Source of the DNA: Brevibacillus antibioticus
GTDB lineage: Bacteria; Bacillota; Bacilli; Brevibacillales; Brevibacillaceae
DNA: 64,000 nucleotides
NCBI RefSeq assembly: GCF_005217615.1
Contig: NZ_SZNK01000001.1
Coordinates: 3,250,501-3,314,500, forward strand
Direction of reading: 5' to 3'
Shown here one piece after another: positions 42,841 to 52,245 of this stretch. Under the pieces are notes generated by a model, which ran no database searches, was not told the DNA's origin, and saw only the letters and a list, made by a program, of their open reading frames with translations. Positions within the stretch are counted from its first letter, which is position 1; each line of letters starts with the position of its first letter. The position numbers and the translations under genes are program-made.

Positions 42841-45423
42841 TTACTCAAGAAAAAGCGCCTTTGTAATCTTTTCTTTTCCTAATTTAACGGAAAAACGCCA
42901 TGGTTGGATCAAAGCAAGCAAAAAGAGCATAAAACTTCCAAATAACAACCCGGTCATCACATCCCAACTAATTATAAAATCAAGTTGAAATGATTTCACG
43001 AAAATGAAACCGAGAAAATATCCTAAAAAACTTCCCAACATAAACGACATTATACCAAGAGTACACCCTTGTATTAGAACGATCTTTGTCAATTGGCGAG
43101 GGGTGATGGCAATCGCCCGCAAGATGGCATATTCCCTACGTTTTGCGAGAAAATTAGCACTTAGTGTCGTCATTCCACCCAACAAACCTACTAACCATAT
43201 AATGCCGGTAGCTACAGTCAAAATAGCCATCCGCTGCCAGACTTGCTTACGTATTTCTTCCACAGCCTCATCAAAATGAACAAATCGCAAATCTTGATTC
43301 TGGGAGAGCAACTGTTTCATATGCTCTGCTACCGCTTCTTTTCTTCCTACCTCAGGCTGAATTAAGATAGATTCAACCACTAAATCTCCTTGACTAGAAT
43401 AAGGTTTGTTTACCACATTCTGACCCCAATCAACCAAGATAACATCCGAAAATTCAGCCGGAATCATAGGGAGTCTATCTACAATACCTGCTACCATTAA
43501 CTGCGCATTACGCCCTTCTCGTTCCACAGTTAGTGTATCTCCAGACTTAATACCTAAGTTATTTGCATACTCTTTCGTCACAAATATTTGATTGGTCAAA
43601 TCACCTGAGACTTTTGGTAGCCATCCCTGGTTCATCATCTTCTTTAAATCGACTAACTTATATTCGATTCTCATTTCGCTTTCAGTAGACTGTTGTTTTG
43701 ACTGTAGCCATTTTTGATTCGTCTGAGAATAATCAAAGTCTTTTATTTTCGCCCTTTCCACATACGATACAGGGATAACAAAAGAAACACCCGGTATTTT
43801 TTCAATTTCATGCGCAAAATTGTAATGTAAATCACTTGAAGTTTCTAAAATATTCTTCATTCTAAATTCTGTTAAAAACTGTTCTTTTAACTGGGCTTCC
43901 AAATTTACTTGATACGAGCTCATAAATCCGCTAATTGATAGAAACAAAGTAGGTGCTAATGCAAGAACAAAAATAGTTAATCCACTTTGCTTTCGCTCAG
44001 CTATTAAATTTTTTATTGCCAAAATAGATACGCTACCCCCAGCTCTCTGAACCAACCGTGACACCATATTTAAAATGGCTTTCACCCAAAACGAAATACT
44101 GAGGAATATCGAGGTAGTGGCGAGTAGTCCACCTGCAAATTTACATAAAATATTTACTCCATCTGAATCTGGAGCTGTGAATGTAAAACCTACAAGTAAC
44201 AAGACAATACTTAGACATATACAAAGCAAAATAACAGCCTTCATCCGCTTTGATATTTCTGTCTGTTGTTTCTTACTATCCCGAACGAGTGCGATCGGAT
44301 GTACCTTAGCAGCCCGTCTAGCTGGAAATAGGGCTATTAAAAATATAAAGAGACAGCCAGCAAAAGCGGCTAGCGCACACTCAAACCAAGGGACGAAGAA
44401 ACCTCGACTATCTATCCCCATCCATTTATTCACGCCAGAGCTCAATACACTAGCGGCGATAGTCCCGACCAAATAGCCAAAAATTGTAGCAGAACAAGCA
44501 ATAATACTCGCTTCCCGCAAAACAATGCCATATATTTGAAATTTACTAGCTCCAACTGCTCGCAATGTTGCCAATTCTTGATATCGTTCACGGATCGACA
44601 ACAAAAAATTACTAAGCACAAACATGGCACCAGCCAATATCGCCATCATTCCAATGGCATAGCTCAATACCTTTAAACTCTCAATATTTTTCTTCTCTTC
44701 TTCTAATGGTTCGACTTTATCAATTTCTAAATCGCTATCAACTAAATTTTTTATTGCACTGATCACTTTATTTTTATCATAATCTTGCTTAATATCGACT
44801 AAAACTAGATTTGGCGTGAACTTCATTCCGTAGAGCTCCGAAAACTTATCTGCTGAAATATAAGCAAACTCAGGTGCTCCAGATTCCCCTACGGGAAAAT
44901 CAATAATATTTGAGACTCGTAATTCTACTTCACCACGTTGTGGCATTGGCAAAGTGATCACATCATTTACTTGCACTTTGAACCGCGATGCTAAAGCAGA
45001 AGAGAGTGCCACTTCCTCTTTTGCTAATCGACTATTGAGACGAAAATGTTCTAACGTTAATTTGGAATCGTCAATAGCACTTAGCATCATTTTCTTTAAC
45101 TCGACACGATTATCCGGGAAGTCGAGAGGAAAATTAATGAGCGCTTGACCCGTTTTCTCAATCCCTGTAATATTATTCAGTTTCATTATATGCTCGTCAG
45201 TCACAACTTTGTCCGATTTGTAGCCTCGATACCCAACCATTAAATCTGTCGGACCGAACTTCTCGTATTTTTGCATCTCCAACGTATAAGTTAGGTTTCC
45301 ATAGAGAGCAATTAAACTAACAAGCAAAGCAATGCCAAACGTTGCTCCTAAAGAAGATAAAAGCAATCTTTTTTTCTTTGCCCAAATCATTCGAAAAGAC
45401 AAGCGAGTTAACCCATTATTCAT
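42841..45423 (-). CDS. FtsX/MacB-type ABC transporter permease
   Basis: 860 aa. Two FtsX-type modules: each has a large extracytoplasmic domain and C-terminal helices, with the telltale R-Y-Q-E-L-A-T-L-R-A-V-G-A-S-K at the first and R-R-E-Y-A-I-L-R-A-I-A-I-T-P at the second. Such permeases pair with a LolD/MacB-like ATPase and act in peptide or lipid export or in antimicrobial-peptide resistance. Its ATG overlaps the ATPase stop (ATGA). The sequence is visibly more AT-rich than its neighbours. Confidence 0.88.
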   Translation of the reverse strand: MNNGLTRLSFRMIWAKKKRLLLSSLGATFGIALLVSLIALYGNLTYTLEMQKYEKFGPTDLMVGYRGYKSDKVVTDEHIMKLNNITGIEKTGQALINFPLDFPDNRVELKKMMLSAIDDSKLTLEHFRLNSRLAKEEVALSSALASRFKVQVNDVITLPMPQRGEVELRVSNIIDFPVGESGAPEFAYISADKFSELYGMKFTPNLVLVDIKQDYDKNKVISAIKNLVDSDLEIDKVEPLEEEKKNIESLKVLSYAIGMMAILAGAMFVLSNFLLSIRERYQELATLRAVGASKFQIYGIVLREASIIACSATIFGYLVGTIAASVLSSGVNKWMGIDSRGFFVPWFECALAAFAGCLFIFLIALFPARRAAKVHPIALVRDSKKQQTEISKRMKAVILLCICLSIVLLLVGFTFTAPDSDGVNILCKFAGGLLATTSIFLSISFWVKAILNMVSRLVQRAGGSVSILAIKNLIAERKQSGLTIFVLALAPTLFLSISGFMSSYQVNLEAQLKEQFLTEFRMKNILETSSDLHYNFAHEIEKIPGVSFVIPVSYVERAKIKDFDYSQTNQKWLQSKQQSTESEMRIEYKLVDLKKMMNQGWLPKVSGDLTNQIFVTKEYANNLGIKSGDTLTVEREGRNAQLMVAGIVDRLPMIPAEFSDVILVDWGQNVVNKPYSSQGDLVVESILIQPEVGRKEAVAEHMKQLLSQNQDLRFVHFDEAVEEIRKQVWQRMAILTVATGIIWLVGLLGGMTTLSANFLAKRREYAILRAIAITPRQLTKIVLIQGCTLGIMSFMLGSFLGYFLGFIFVKSFQLDFIISWDVMTGLLFGSFMLFLLALIQPWRFSVKLGKEKITKALFLE

Positions 45424-46187
45424 AATAATGTCCCCTCTGTAAGATCATGGAGCTTATCCATAATTTTAAACGCTCGCTTGCGCCTATCACCATTTTGGTC
45501 GTTTTGCATCTCATATACGATTTGTCCGTCTTGAAAAAATAAAACTCTGTCTCCATAAGTAGCAACTACTGGATCGTGTGTTACTAACACAATGGTTTGA
45601 CTGAGCCGAACCCGCAAGTCGTCTAATAATTCCATGACCTCTGTTGAAGTTTTTGAATCAAGATTTCCTGTAGGCTCGTCTGCCAACACTATCGGGGCCC
45701 CATGAACCAGTGCCCTCGCAATTGCTACACGTTGTTGTTGCCCCCCAGACAATTCACTCGGTAACTTATCGCGTTTATCATACAAGCCGACACAACGTAA
45801 CATATCTTCTGATCTTTGCGTGGCCCGCTTCTCCTTTTCACCTGCTATTATGAGTGGCACTGCTACGTTCTCTAGAGCTGTTAGCGATGAAATGAGATTG
45901 AAAAATTGAAAAATAAAACCGATCGTTTTCCTGCGATATTCGGTTACATGTGGCTCTTCATCAATTTTCTTCATTTCTTTACCTTCGATCCAAATCTCCC
46001 CAGACGAAACTGGTTCTAAACCACCAAGAATATGCAAAAATGTTGATTTACCAGAACCACTTCGTCCCATTACAATAACGAATTCTCCTTTACGGATGGA
46101 GCAATTCAAATCCTTAAGGGCAGAAAATACATTCTCTCCCTCCCCATACTGCTTCGAGATACCTCGTACTTGAATTAGAGCACTCAT
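45420..46187 (-). CDS. MacB/LolD-type ABC transporter ATPase
   Basis: 255 aa. Walker A is GRSGSGKST, signature LSGGQQQRVAIARAL, Walker B I-V-L-A-D-E-P-T-G-N-L-D. It is the ATPase of the FtsX-type permease encoded directly downstream. It starts 2 bp after the end of a truncated ABC exporter gene, indicating that all three were one operon. Confidence 0.92.
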   Translation of the reverse strand: MSALIQVRGISKQYGEGENVFSALKDLNCSIRKGEFVIVMGRSGSGKSTFLHILGGLEPVSSGEIWIEGKEMKKIDEEPHVTEYRRKTIGFIFQFFNLISSLTALENVAVPLIIAGEKEKRATQRSEDMLRCVGLYDKRDKLPSELSGGQQQRVAIARALVHGAPIVLADEPTGNLDSKTSTEVMELLDDLRVRLSQTIVLVTHDPVVATYGDRVLFFQDGQIVYEMQNDQNGDRRKRAFKIMDKLHDLTEGTLL

Positions 46188-46189
46188 GA

Positions 46190-46735
46190 TTAGCCCTCCT
46201 GTAATTGCAGATGACTCTCAACACCTGGATCTTGATACCACTTCGCCTGAGCATTAAACATTCTGGAGTATTCTCCATCAAGCTCCATCAATTGTTGATG
46301 GTTTCCTTGTTCAACCAATTTGCCATCCCTTAATACAAGAATTCTATCTGCCAAACGGGCTGGCCCGAGTCGATGGGAGATCATAATTGCTGTTTTATGT
46401 TTCGATAACTCACTGAAACATTTAAAAATTTCCAATTCAGCTTGCGGATCTAATGCAGACGTTGGCTCGTCGAAAACAAAAATATCTGCATTTCTCATAA
46501 ACGCCCTGGCTATCGCCACCCTCTGCCATTGTCCGCCTGACAATTCTTGCCCTCCCAAAAACTCCTTACCTAAAAGGGTATCGAGCCCATTTGTAAATTT
46601 CTGCACTAAATTCTCTACACCTGCATTTTTCAATGCAGTAACAATGACTTCATCTTGATCCATTTGATCTACTTGACCAAATCCTACATTTTCACGGATT
46701 GTATATTGATATTTACGTCCCGCTCTTCAAATAAG
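46190..46735 (-). pseudogene. 5'-truncated ABC exporter (C-terminal ATPase part only)
   Basis: The frame holds only the end of a nucleotide-binding domain: Y-Q-Y-T-I-R-E-N-V-G-F-G (Q-loop region), then QELSGGQWQRVAIARAF and F-V-F-D-E-P-T-S-A-L-D and the H-loop I-S-H-R. Walker A, the membrane domain and the start are missing. The first ATG in frame is at 46661-46663. The break is next to the terminator of the sigma/anti-sigma operon, so a deletion ended there. The original may have exported a peptide or lantibiotic together with the MacB-type transporter. Confidence 0.82.
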
Positions 46736-46745
46736 AGACATAGCG

Positions 46746-46775
46746 AAAAACCAGGGAATCCTCTCCCTGGTTTTT
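46746..46775 (-). terminator. Terminator of the sigma/anti-sigma operon
   Basis: AAAAACCAGGGA-ATCCTC-TCCCTGGTTTTT. Confidence 0.8.
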
Positions 46776-46793
46776 CTGTTGTTACGATTGTTA

Positions 46794-48176
46794 TTATCTA
46801 CGCACCCACTCCCCTGTCAGCGCATCCACCATATAGAGCGGTGTGTCATGATAATAAATATGATAGACGAGACGCGGTTCCATTTTCCCTGTAGCTGGGT
46901 TCTCTATCAGCTTGTAAACCAATCGCAGCGGACGATGGGTGATGTATACGCTAGTCGCGTCTTCCCGTGACATTGCCCTGCTTTTGTCAGGAAGCGGTTT
47001 TGACCCCTCGGCATATGGGGGAATGATTCCGATCACCTGTTTCCTGTCCACATTAAAATGAACGGTATACCTCCCCATAATCTGTACTCCCTGATGGGAC
47101 TTGAAGAATTGATAGGTTTCGATGTTGCCTTTTCTTGTGGCAGAACCAAGTAGCAGTTCTTTGGTATCTAACGGAAGGTATTTCTGAATCTGCTTAGCTG
47201 CTTCTTGAACATTTTCCAGCTTCGGATGGGGGAGCTTCTCCGCTTTTTCATGGATATTTCCATACCGATAGTCAAGAATATTGCCTGTTTCTGTCACCAC
47301 GGTCAGTTCCATTTTCTGTTTGGATCGCGTCTCTACTTTGTACGTATGTTCGCCTGATCCTTGATGAACCACGAAGGAAAAGGGATGCTCGAATCCCCAC
47401 TCCCGAAAAAGTCTATCTGCTTCTTCGATGTCAGGAGCTACCAGCTTTACGCCTCCCGGTTTCACCGGAATTGACGGCATCTCTACGAGACTGTAATCGG
47501 GATGATAGCGCTCCGTGGGATAAATTTCTCCTGTGATGGCATCGATATTACCTGAAAATGGAAACTCGTATTGCAACCGCCCTTCTCCCTCTGAATAGAG
47601 GAGCCGGGCACTTTGCCCAAAAATTTGCTCAGCCTGCTTCACTGGCATTGCCTTTTGGGGATCAGGAAAGACCATGCCTGTCGTATCGTTTGTCTGTACC
47701 ACTTTTTTATGATGCCTGCCCGCCTTGTCTATCGTAAATGTATATTGGTCTTCAAGAACCGGAATGTTGTTAACTGTCTTATTCATCACGACATGACCTG
47801 TTTCTGTATTGGACAGCGTGCCGTTTATCGCATATTGACTCGCATCTCGCCCTGCCAATTCTTGTAGCAACTTCTTCGCCTGCTCGTATACAGGATGAGC
47901 GGGAAGCTGTGGACTACTTGTTGCCGTCACCTGAGGGTCCACGCGTTCGTTTTGCCCCATCCCAGCCATGATATACAGCCCAAATCCAGAAGCGATCACG
48001 ACAGCTGTCATTCCTGCTTTCAACGGATTCATGAACATCCGTCTCCTCTTGCCGACTCGACTTGTTTCTTGTTCCAGCACTGAACGTAAACTCTGTACAA
48101 ACTCCTTACGTGGGGGTGTACTTTTTTGCAGAGTCGCTAACCGTTCCAGCATATCTCGTTCATTTTGCCAATCCAC
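46794..48176 (-). CDS. Anti-sigma-type membrane protein with YcdB/PepSY repeats
   Basis: 460 aa. A ~50-residue cytoplasmic front rich in charge, one membrane helix (about 54-72, GMTAVVIASGFGLYIMAGMG), and an extracytoplasmic part with YcdB/YcdC-PepSY-like repeats (I-D-A-I-T-G-E-I-Y and, at the end, M-V-D-A-L-T-G-E-W). The start overlaps the sigma factor gene by 17 bp. It most likely holds the sigma factor at the membrane. The start here is read as ATG-GAT-TGG. Confidence 0.78.
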   Translation of the reverse strand: MDWQNERDMLERLATLQKSTPPRKEFVQSLRSVLEQETSRVGKRRRMFMNPLKAGMTAVVIASGFGLYIMAGMGQNERVDPQVTATSSPQLPAHPVYEQAKKLLQELAGRDASQYAINGTLSNTETGHVVMNKTVNNIPVLEDQYTFTIDKAGRHHKKVVQTNDTTGMVFPDPQKAMPVKQAEQIFGQSARLLYSEGEGRLQYEFPFSGNIDAITGEIYPTERYHPDYSLVEMPSIPVKPGGVKLVAPDIEEADRLFREWGFEHPFSFVVHQGSGEHTYKVETRSKQKMELTVVTETGNILDYRYGNIHEKAEKLPHPKLENVQEAAKQIQKYLPLDTKELLLGSATRKGNIETYQFFKSHQGVQIMGRYTVHFNVDRKQVIGIIPPYAEGSKPLPDKSRAMSREDATSVYITHRPLRLVYKLIENPATGKMEPRLVYHIYYHDTPLYMVDALTGEWVRR

Positions 48177-48702
48177 TGTACAACTCCCCCTTCTTTTTAT
48201 GCGTCAGTTTGCCATGCAACAGCTTCAGTGCTCGGTGCATCGTCGTTTTGACGTTTGATTCTGAACAACCCAGTATTTCAGCTGTCTCTTTGACGCTGTA
48301 CTCTTTAATGCCACGCAAAATGACAACCATGCGGTAATGCGGTGGCAGTCCCTTGATCGCAGCGATCAATTCCTGCTCGTCCTCCCGGCTTTCCGCTTCC
48401 TGTTCTGGATTCCCTTCCGAGGCTGGCATCACAACAGACAGCCAGTCTCCCGACAACAGCTTTTGCCACTTGCGTTTTCGATAGTAATTCATCGCTGTAT
48501 GCTTCGCGATCGCAAACAGCCATGTCTTCACGTCAGATCGCTCTTCAAATCGTTCAAGCGAGCGAATCACCCGCAAAAAAACCTCCTGCGTCAAATCTTC
48601 TGCATCATTCTGACTGCCGGTAAAGTACAGCAAAAATTGATACACATCATGATAATGCCGCTCATAGATGGCCATGACCTGATGTTTCATTTCTTCATAC
48701 AA
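48160..48702 (-). CDS. ECF RNA polymerase sigma factor
   Basis: 180 aa. Region 2 shows LLYFTGSQNDAEDLTQEVFL and D-V-K-T-W-L-F-A-I-A-K; region 4 shows L-P-P-H-Y-R-M-V-V-I-L-R and S-V-K-E-T-A-E-I-L-G-C-S-E-S-N-V-K. It starts with TTG (48702) after GGAGGAGCTTC; the next ATG is 12 bases too far from that site. Overlaps the anti-sigma gene. A TGTAACC sequence at 48797-48803 may be its own -35 element. Confidence 0.92.
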   Translation of the reverse strand: MYEEMKHQVMAIYERHYHDVYQFLLYFTGSQNDAEDLTQEVFLRVIRSLERFEERSDVKTWLFAIAKHTAMNYYRKRKWQKLLSGDWLSVVMPASEGNPEQEAESREDEQELIAAIKGLPPHYRMVVILRGIKEYSVKETAEILGCSESNVKTTMHRALKLLHGKLTHKKKGELYSGLAK

Positions 48703-48775
48703 AGAAGCTCCTCCATTCTCTTGCTGTCGGCTGATCGACTACTTTCCTATAGCGAAAATTTTCTAGGATACCCAT

Positions 48776-48803
48776 TAGTGTCTTGAGCAGGAAAAAGGTT
48801 ACA
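48776..48803 (-). promoter_or_regulatory. Possible ECF autoregulatory promoter
   Basis: On the minus strand TGTAACC (48797-48803) is followed after about 16 bp by GACACTAA. TGTAAC is a usual ECF -35; the -10 is less clear. Confidence 0.4.
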
Positions 48804-48920
48804 GCAGAATGTTTGAAAATGTTCAGGAATGCAACAGCGACGGATGGATCGGGTAGCCTATAATTTACATGAGTCCTGCTACTTTCCTGATAACACAAGA
48901 AGTAAGAACGGAGTGACTGT

Positions 48921-49859
48921 ATGTATAAACGGCTACTAGCTATCCCGATTGCCGCTTTGCTCCTCGTCCTGTCAGCCTGCGGCAATGGTGGACAGACGGG
49001 CGATTCAGCGGCAGCGAAACCGACCAGATCGATCACTTACTTAGGCAACACTTATACAATTCCGGCCAGAACCAAAGATATTGTTTTCGTAGGCTTCCCT
49101 GCTTCGTATGAAGATTCTTTCTTGCTGGGAATCCCGCCGGTCGCAGCAACCATGGATAAAAACGGAAAGTTCCCGGCGGAATATCAAGCCATGATCAGAA
49201 ATGCCAAGCATCTCCCTTATCATATTACAGATAACCTAGGTGAGCTGGTTGCCCTCGAACCTGACGTCATCATGACAACCGACAAGACCTCCAAGGAAGA
49301 CTTGGCCAAATTGCAAACCGCTGCTTCTGTCATCCCCGTCTCTACAAACGGAGCTCATTGGCAAGAAAACTTGCGTCTACTCGCTGATGTTCGTGGAAAA
49401 GATGCCAATTTGGATACTTTTGTAGGTAAAGTGATGCAAAACGCACAGGAACTCCGCGACAAGCTCGCTCCACTTCCAGAAAAGAAAGTGCTGACGTTGT
49501 GGTTCCAAGAAGGCTCCTTCTACGTCTATCCAAAGGATGAACGGTACAATTACCTGTTATATACGGACTTGGCCCTGCCTGTCCCAGATGTCGTTGCAAA
49601 TGTCCAGGAGAGTACCGCGCTCTCAATGGATGCTTTGGCAAAAGAAGATCCCAACTTCTTGTTTGTGATGGTCACCAAAGAAGACCAGCCCGCTTTTAAG
49701 CAATTGCAAGAACAGCCTGCATGGAAAAGTCTAAGTGCAGTCAAAATGGGTCAAATGTACGTGAATGCTGTTGAACCAGGATTGGCTGGTGGCACGGCCT
49801 ACAGCAACCAATCGTTTTTAAATGCGATTCGAAAACAAATGCTAAAAATGAGTGAATAA
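48921..49859 (+). CDS. Siderophore/iron-type ABC transporter substrate-binding lipoprotein
   Basis: 312 aa. Signal peptide with lipobox VLSAC (C20). The rest is a class III binding protein of the FhuD/BtuF type: I-V-F-V-G-F-P-A-S-Y-E-D-S-F, L-V-A-L-E-P-D-V-I-M-T-T, and the end A-Y-S-N-Q-S-F-L-N-A-I-R. It would capture an iron-siderophore at the outer face of the membrane. No permease or ATPase gene is adjacent, so it must use a transporter encoded elsewhere. Confidence 0.85.
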   Translation: MYKRLLAIPIAALLLVLSACGNGGQTGDSAAAKPTRSITYLGNTYTIPARTKDIVFVGFPASYEDSFLLGIPPVAATMDKNGKFPAEYQAMIRNAKHLPYHITDNLGELVALEPDVIMTTDKTSKEDLAKLQTAASVIPVSTNGAHWQENLRLLADVRGKDANLDTFVGKVMQNAQELRDKLAPLPEKKVLTLWFQEGSFYVYPKDERYNYLLYTDLALPVPDVVANVQESTALSMDALAKEDPNFLFVMVTKEDQPAFKQLQEQPAWKSLSAVKMGQMYVNAVEPGLAGGTAYSNQSFLNAIRKQMLKMSE

Positions 49860-50141
49860 AAAGATGGGCTTTGCTCATACTATACTCATCGAGCTCGGTG
49901 GTGTGTTCTCAATCAGGCTTAGTCCTTTACGGAGGCGATGTGCCATGGATGATTTACACGATCACCTAGTGAGTAAGGAAAACCGCACACTGCTTTAAGC
50001 TTCTAACTTCATACTGGAGGTAGATGCGTCGCACGTGATGATCGGTAACACCTCAAAACTAACGAGCTCGATATATGCCGTCTCCTTTATGGGGGCGGTT
50101 TTATTTCTTTTGAAAACCGTTTGTCGGGCGGTAGTGGTGGG
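49860..50141. other. Intergenic stretch before the hairpin array
   Basis: No firm gene. A 17-codon frame (49945-49998, M-D-D-L-H-D-H-L-V-S-K) has a good GGAGGCGATG site but is very short. A stem followed by TTTTATTT lies near 50072-50103. Confidence 0.35.
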
Positions 50142-50344
50142 GAGGAAACAGGAGAAAACGCTCAGCTTCTTGTCCCACCCGCTGAGGGATTCACTGCCCG
50201 GCTCCATGAAAAAAAGCGAAACCCGCGTCCAAAGTCGTCCTTTCAGGAGGTGTCTCAGAGGTGGACGCTAAAAGCTTGTTTCGCTTTTTTTCATTGCGCC
50301 TCGGTCGGTGTACCAAAGATCTTCGCTTATTTCTCCTGTTTCCT
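50142..50344. repeat. Hairpin 1 of unit 1
   Basis: Outer arms GAGGAAACAGGAGAAA and TTTCTCCTGTTTCCTC; inner arms start at 50206 (ATGAAAAAAAGCGAAAC) and end at 50294. The loop carries GTCGTCCTTTCAGGAGGTGT. Confidence 0.7.
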
Positions 50345-50929
50345 CTACGAGCTTTCCGTGTTAGACGAGTTTTAAAAGCCTTAAAAGATGGAAGAATTTG
50401 TTCAGTCACGACAGAGAAGAATATTTCCAGACGTAGCGACTTGTGGAGTCCTACCCAGCGGAGAAGGGATTTGCGGGCAACAGAAACGCAACCGTGCCCG
50501 TGCTACGAAGCGGCTACCACTTTTGCGTTTCTCCGCAAATCCCTTCGGAGCGGACAGTCTTAACCCCCAGCAGGACGGAGCCTGGAGCCTAGAATGGAAA
50601 TATTCTTCTCTCCCCCACAGCCACATTTTAGGAACCTTATGCTGTTGCTGTAGTGCTGGAAGGAAACAGGAGAAAACGCTCAGATTCTTGTCCCACCCGC
50701 TGTGGGATTGACTGCCCAGCTCCATGAAAAAAAGCGAAACCCGCGTCCAAAGTCGTCCTTTCAGGATGTGTCTCAGAGGTGGACGCTAAAAGCTTGTTTC
50801 CTTTTTTTCATTGCGCCTCGGTCGGTGTACCAAAGACCTTCGCTTATTTCTCCTGTTTCCTCTACGAGCTTTCCGTGTTAGACGGGTTTTAAAAGCCTTA
50901 AAAGATGGAAGAATTTGTTCAGTCACGAC

Positions 50930-51127
50930 AGAGAAGAATATTTCCAGACGTAGCGACTTGTGGAGCCCTACCGAGCGGAGAAGGGATTCGCGGGCAACAG
51001 AAACGCAACGTGCCCATGCGACGAAGCGGCTACCACTTTTGCGTTTCCCCGCGAATCCCTTCGGAGCGGACAGTCTTATCCCTCAGCAGGACGGAGCCTG
51101 GAGCCTAGACTGGAAATATTCTTCTCT
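50930..51127. repeat. Hairpin 2 of unit 2
   Basis: Arms at 50930-50947 and 51110-51127 (18 bp, perfect). The inner arms GAAGGGATTCGCGGG and CCCGCGAATCCCTTC are also perfect. GGAGCGGACAGTCTTA follows the right inner arm, the segment shared with the 3968-4166 element. Confidence 0.7.
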
Positions 51128-52200
51128 TCACCAAAGCCACATTCTTAGGAACATGAAGTCGCTGTCGTGATGGGGAGGAAACAGGAGAAAACGCTCAGCT
51201 TCTTGTCCCACCCCCTGTAAGATTGACTGCCCGGCTCCATGAAAAAAAGCGAAACCCGCGTCCAAAGTCGCCCTTTCAGGAGGTGTCTCAGAGGTGGACG
51301 CTAAAAGCTTGTTTCTCTTTTTTTCATTGCGCCTCGGTCGGTGTCCCAAAGATCTTCGCTTTTTTCTCCTGTTTCCTCTACGAGCTTTCCGTGTTAGACG
51401 GGTTTTAAAAGCCTTAAAAGATGGAAGAATTTGTTCAGTCACGACAGAGAAGAATATTTCCTGACGTAGCGACTTGTGGAGTCCTACCCAGCGGAGAAGG
51501 GATTCGCGGGCAAAAGAAACGCAACCGTGCCCACGCTACGAAGCGGCTACCACTTTTGCGTTTCCCCGCGAATCTCTTCGGAGCGGACAGTCTTATCCCC
51601 CAGCAGGACGGAGCCTGGAGCTTAGACTGGAAATATTCTTCTCTCCACTACAGGCCAATACGCAGCCACATTTTAGGAACCTTATGCTGTTGCTGTAGTG
51701 CTGGGAGGAAACAGGAGAAAACGCTCAGATTCTTGTCCCACCCGCTGTGGGATTCACTGCCCGGCTCCATGAAAAAAAGCGAAACCCGGCGTCCAAAGTC
51801 GTCCTTTCAGGAGGTGTCTCAGAGGTGGACGCTAAAAGCTTGTTTCTCTTTTTTTCATTAAGACTCGGTCGGTGTACCAAAGATCTTCGCTTTTTTCTCC
51901 TGTTTCCTCTACGAGCATTTAGTGTTAAACGGATTTTAAAAGCCTTAAAAGATGGAAGAATTTCTCCAGTCACGACAGAGAAGAATATTTCCAGACGTAG
52001 CGACTTGTGGAGTCCTACCCAGCGGAGAAGGGATTTGCGGGCAACAGAAACGCAACCGTGCCCGCGCGACGAAGCGGCTACCACTTTTGCGTTTCCCCGC
52101 AAATCCCTTCGGAGCGGACAGTCCTATCCCTCAGCAGGACGGAGCCTGGAGCCTAGACTGGAAATATTCTTCTCTCCCCCGCAGCCAATACGCAGCACAT

Positions 52201-52232
52201 AAAAAAGACCTCTGTCCTAAAACAAAGGTCTT
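52201..52232 (-). terminator. Terminator of the YeeI gene
   Basis: On the minus strand AAGACCT and AGGTCTT flank a loop, followed by TTTTT. Confidence 0.75.
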
Positions 52233-52245
52233 CTCATTTAAAACA

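Larger units (their letters stand above)
50142..52180. repeat. Four tandem ~520-bp units, each with two long hairpins
   Basis: The units start with AGGAAACAGGAGAAAACGCT at 50143, 50661, 51176 and 51706 (periods 518, 515 and 530 bp). In each unit hairpin 1 (about 200 nt) pairs GAGGAAACAGGAGAAA with TTTCTCCTGTTTCCTC and, inside, ATGAAAAAAAGCGAAAC with its complement. Hairpin 2 (about 200 nt) pairs AGAGAAGAATATTTCCAG with CTGGAAATATTCTTCTCT and, inside, a GAAGGGATTYGCGG arm with its complement. In units 1 and 4 the inner arms read GATTTGCG/CGCAAATC; in units 2 and 3 GATTCGCG/CGCGAATC, a compensatory T:A to C:G change. Unit starts 1/3 and 2/4 resemble each other more. Overlapping ORFs lack ribosome-binding sites and are not credible. 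Confidence 0.85.

Noticed and set aside
50142..52180. CRISPR array
   Set aside because: The repeating unit is about 520 bp with no short direct repeats separated by unique spacers, and no cas gene is present.
50142..52180. Insertion sequence or transposon
   Set aside because: No transposase frame is present in or near the array. A non-autonomous palindromic element remains possible, but no target-site duplication was seen.
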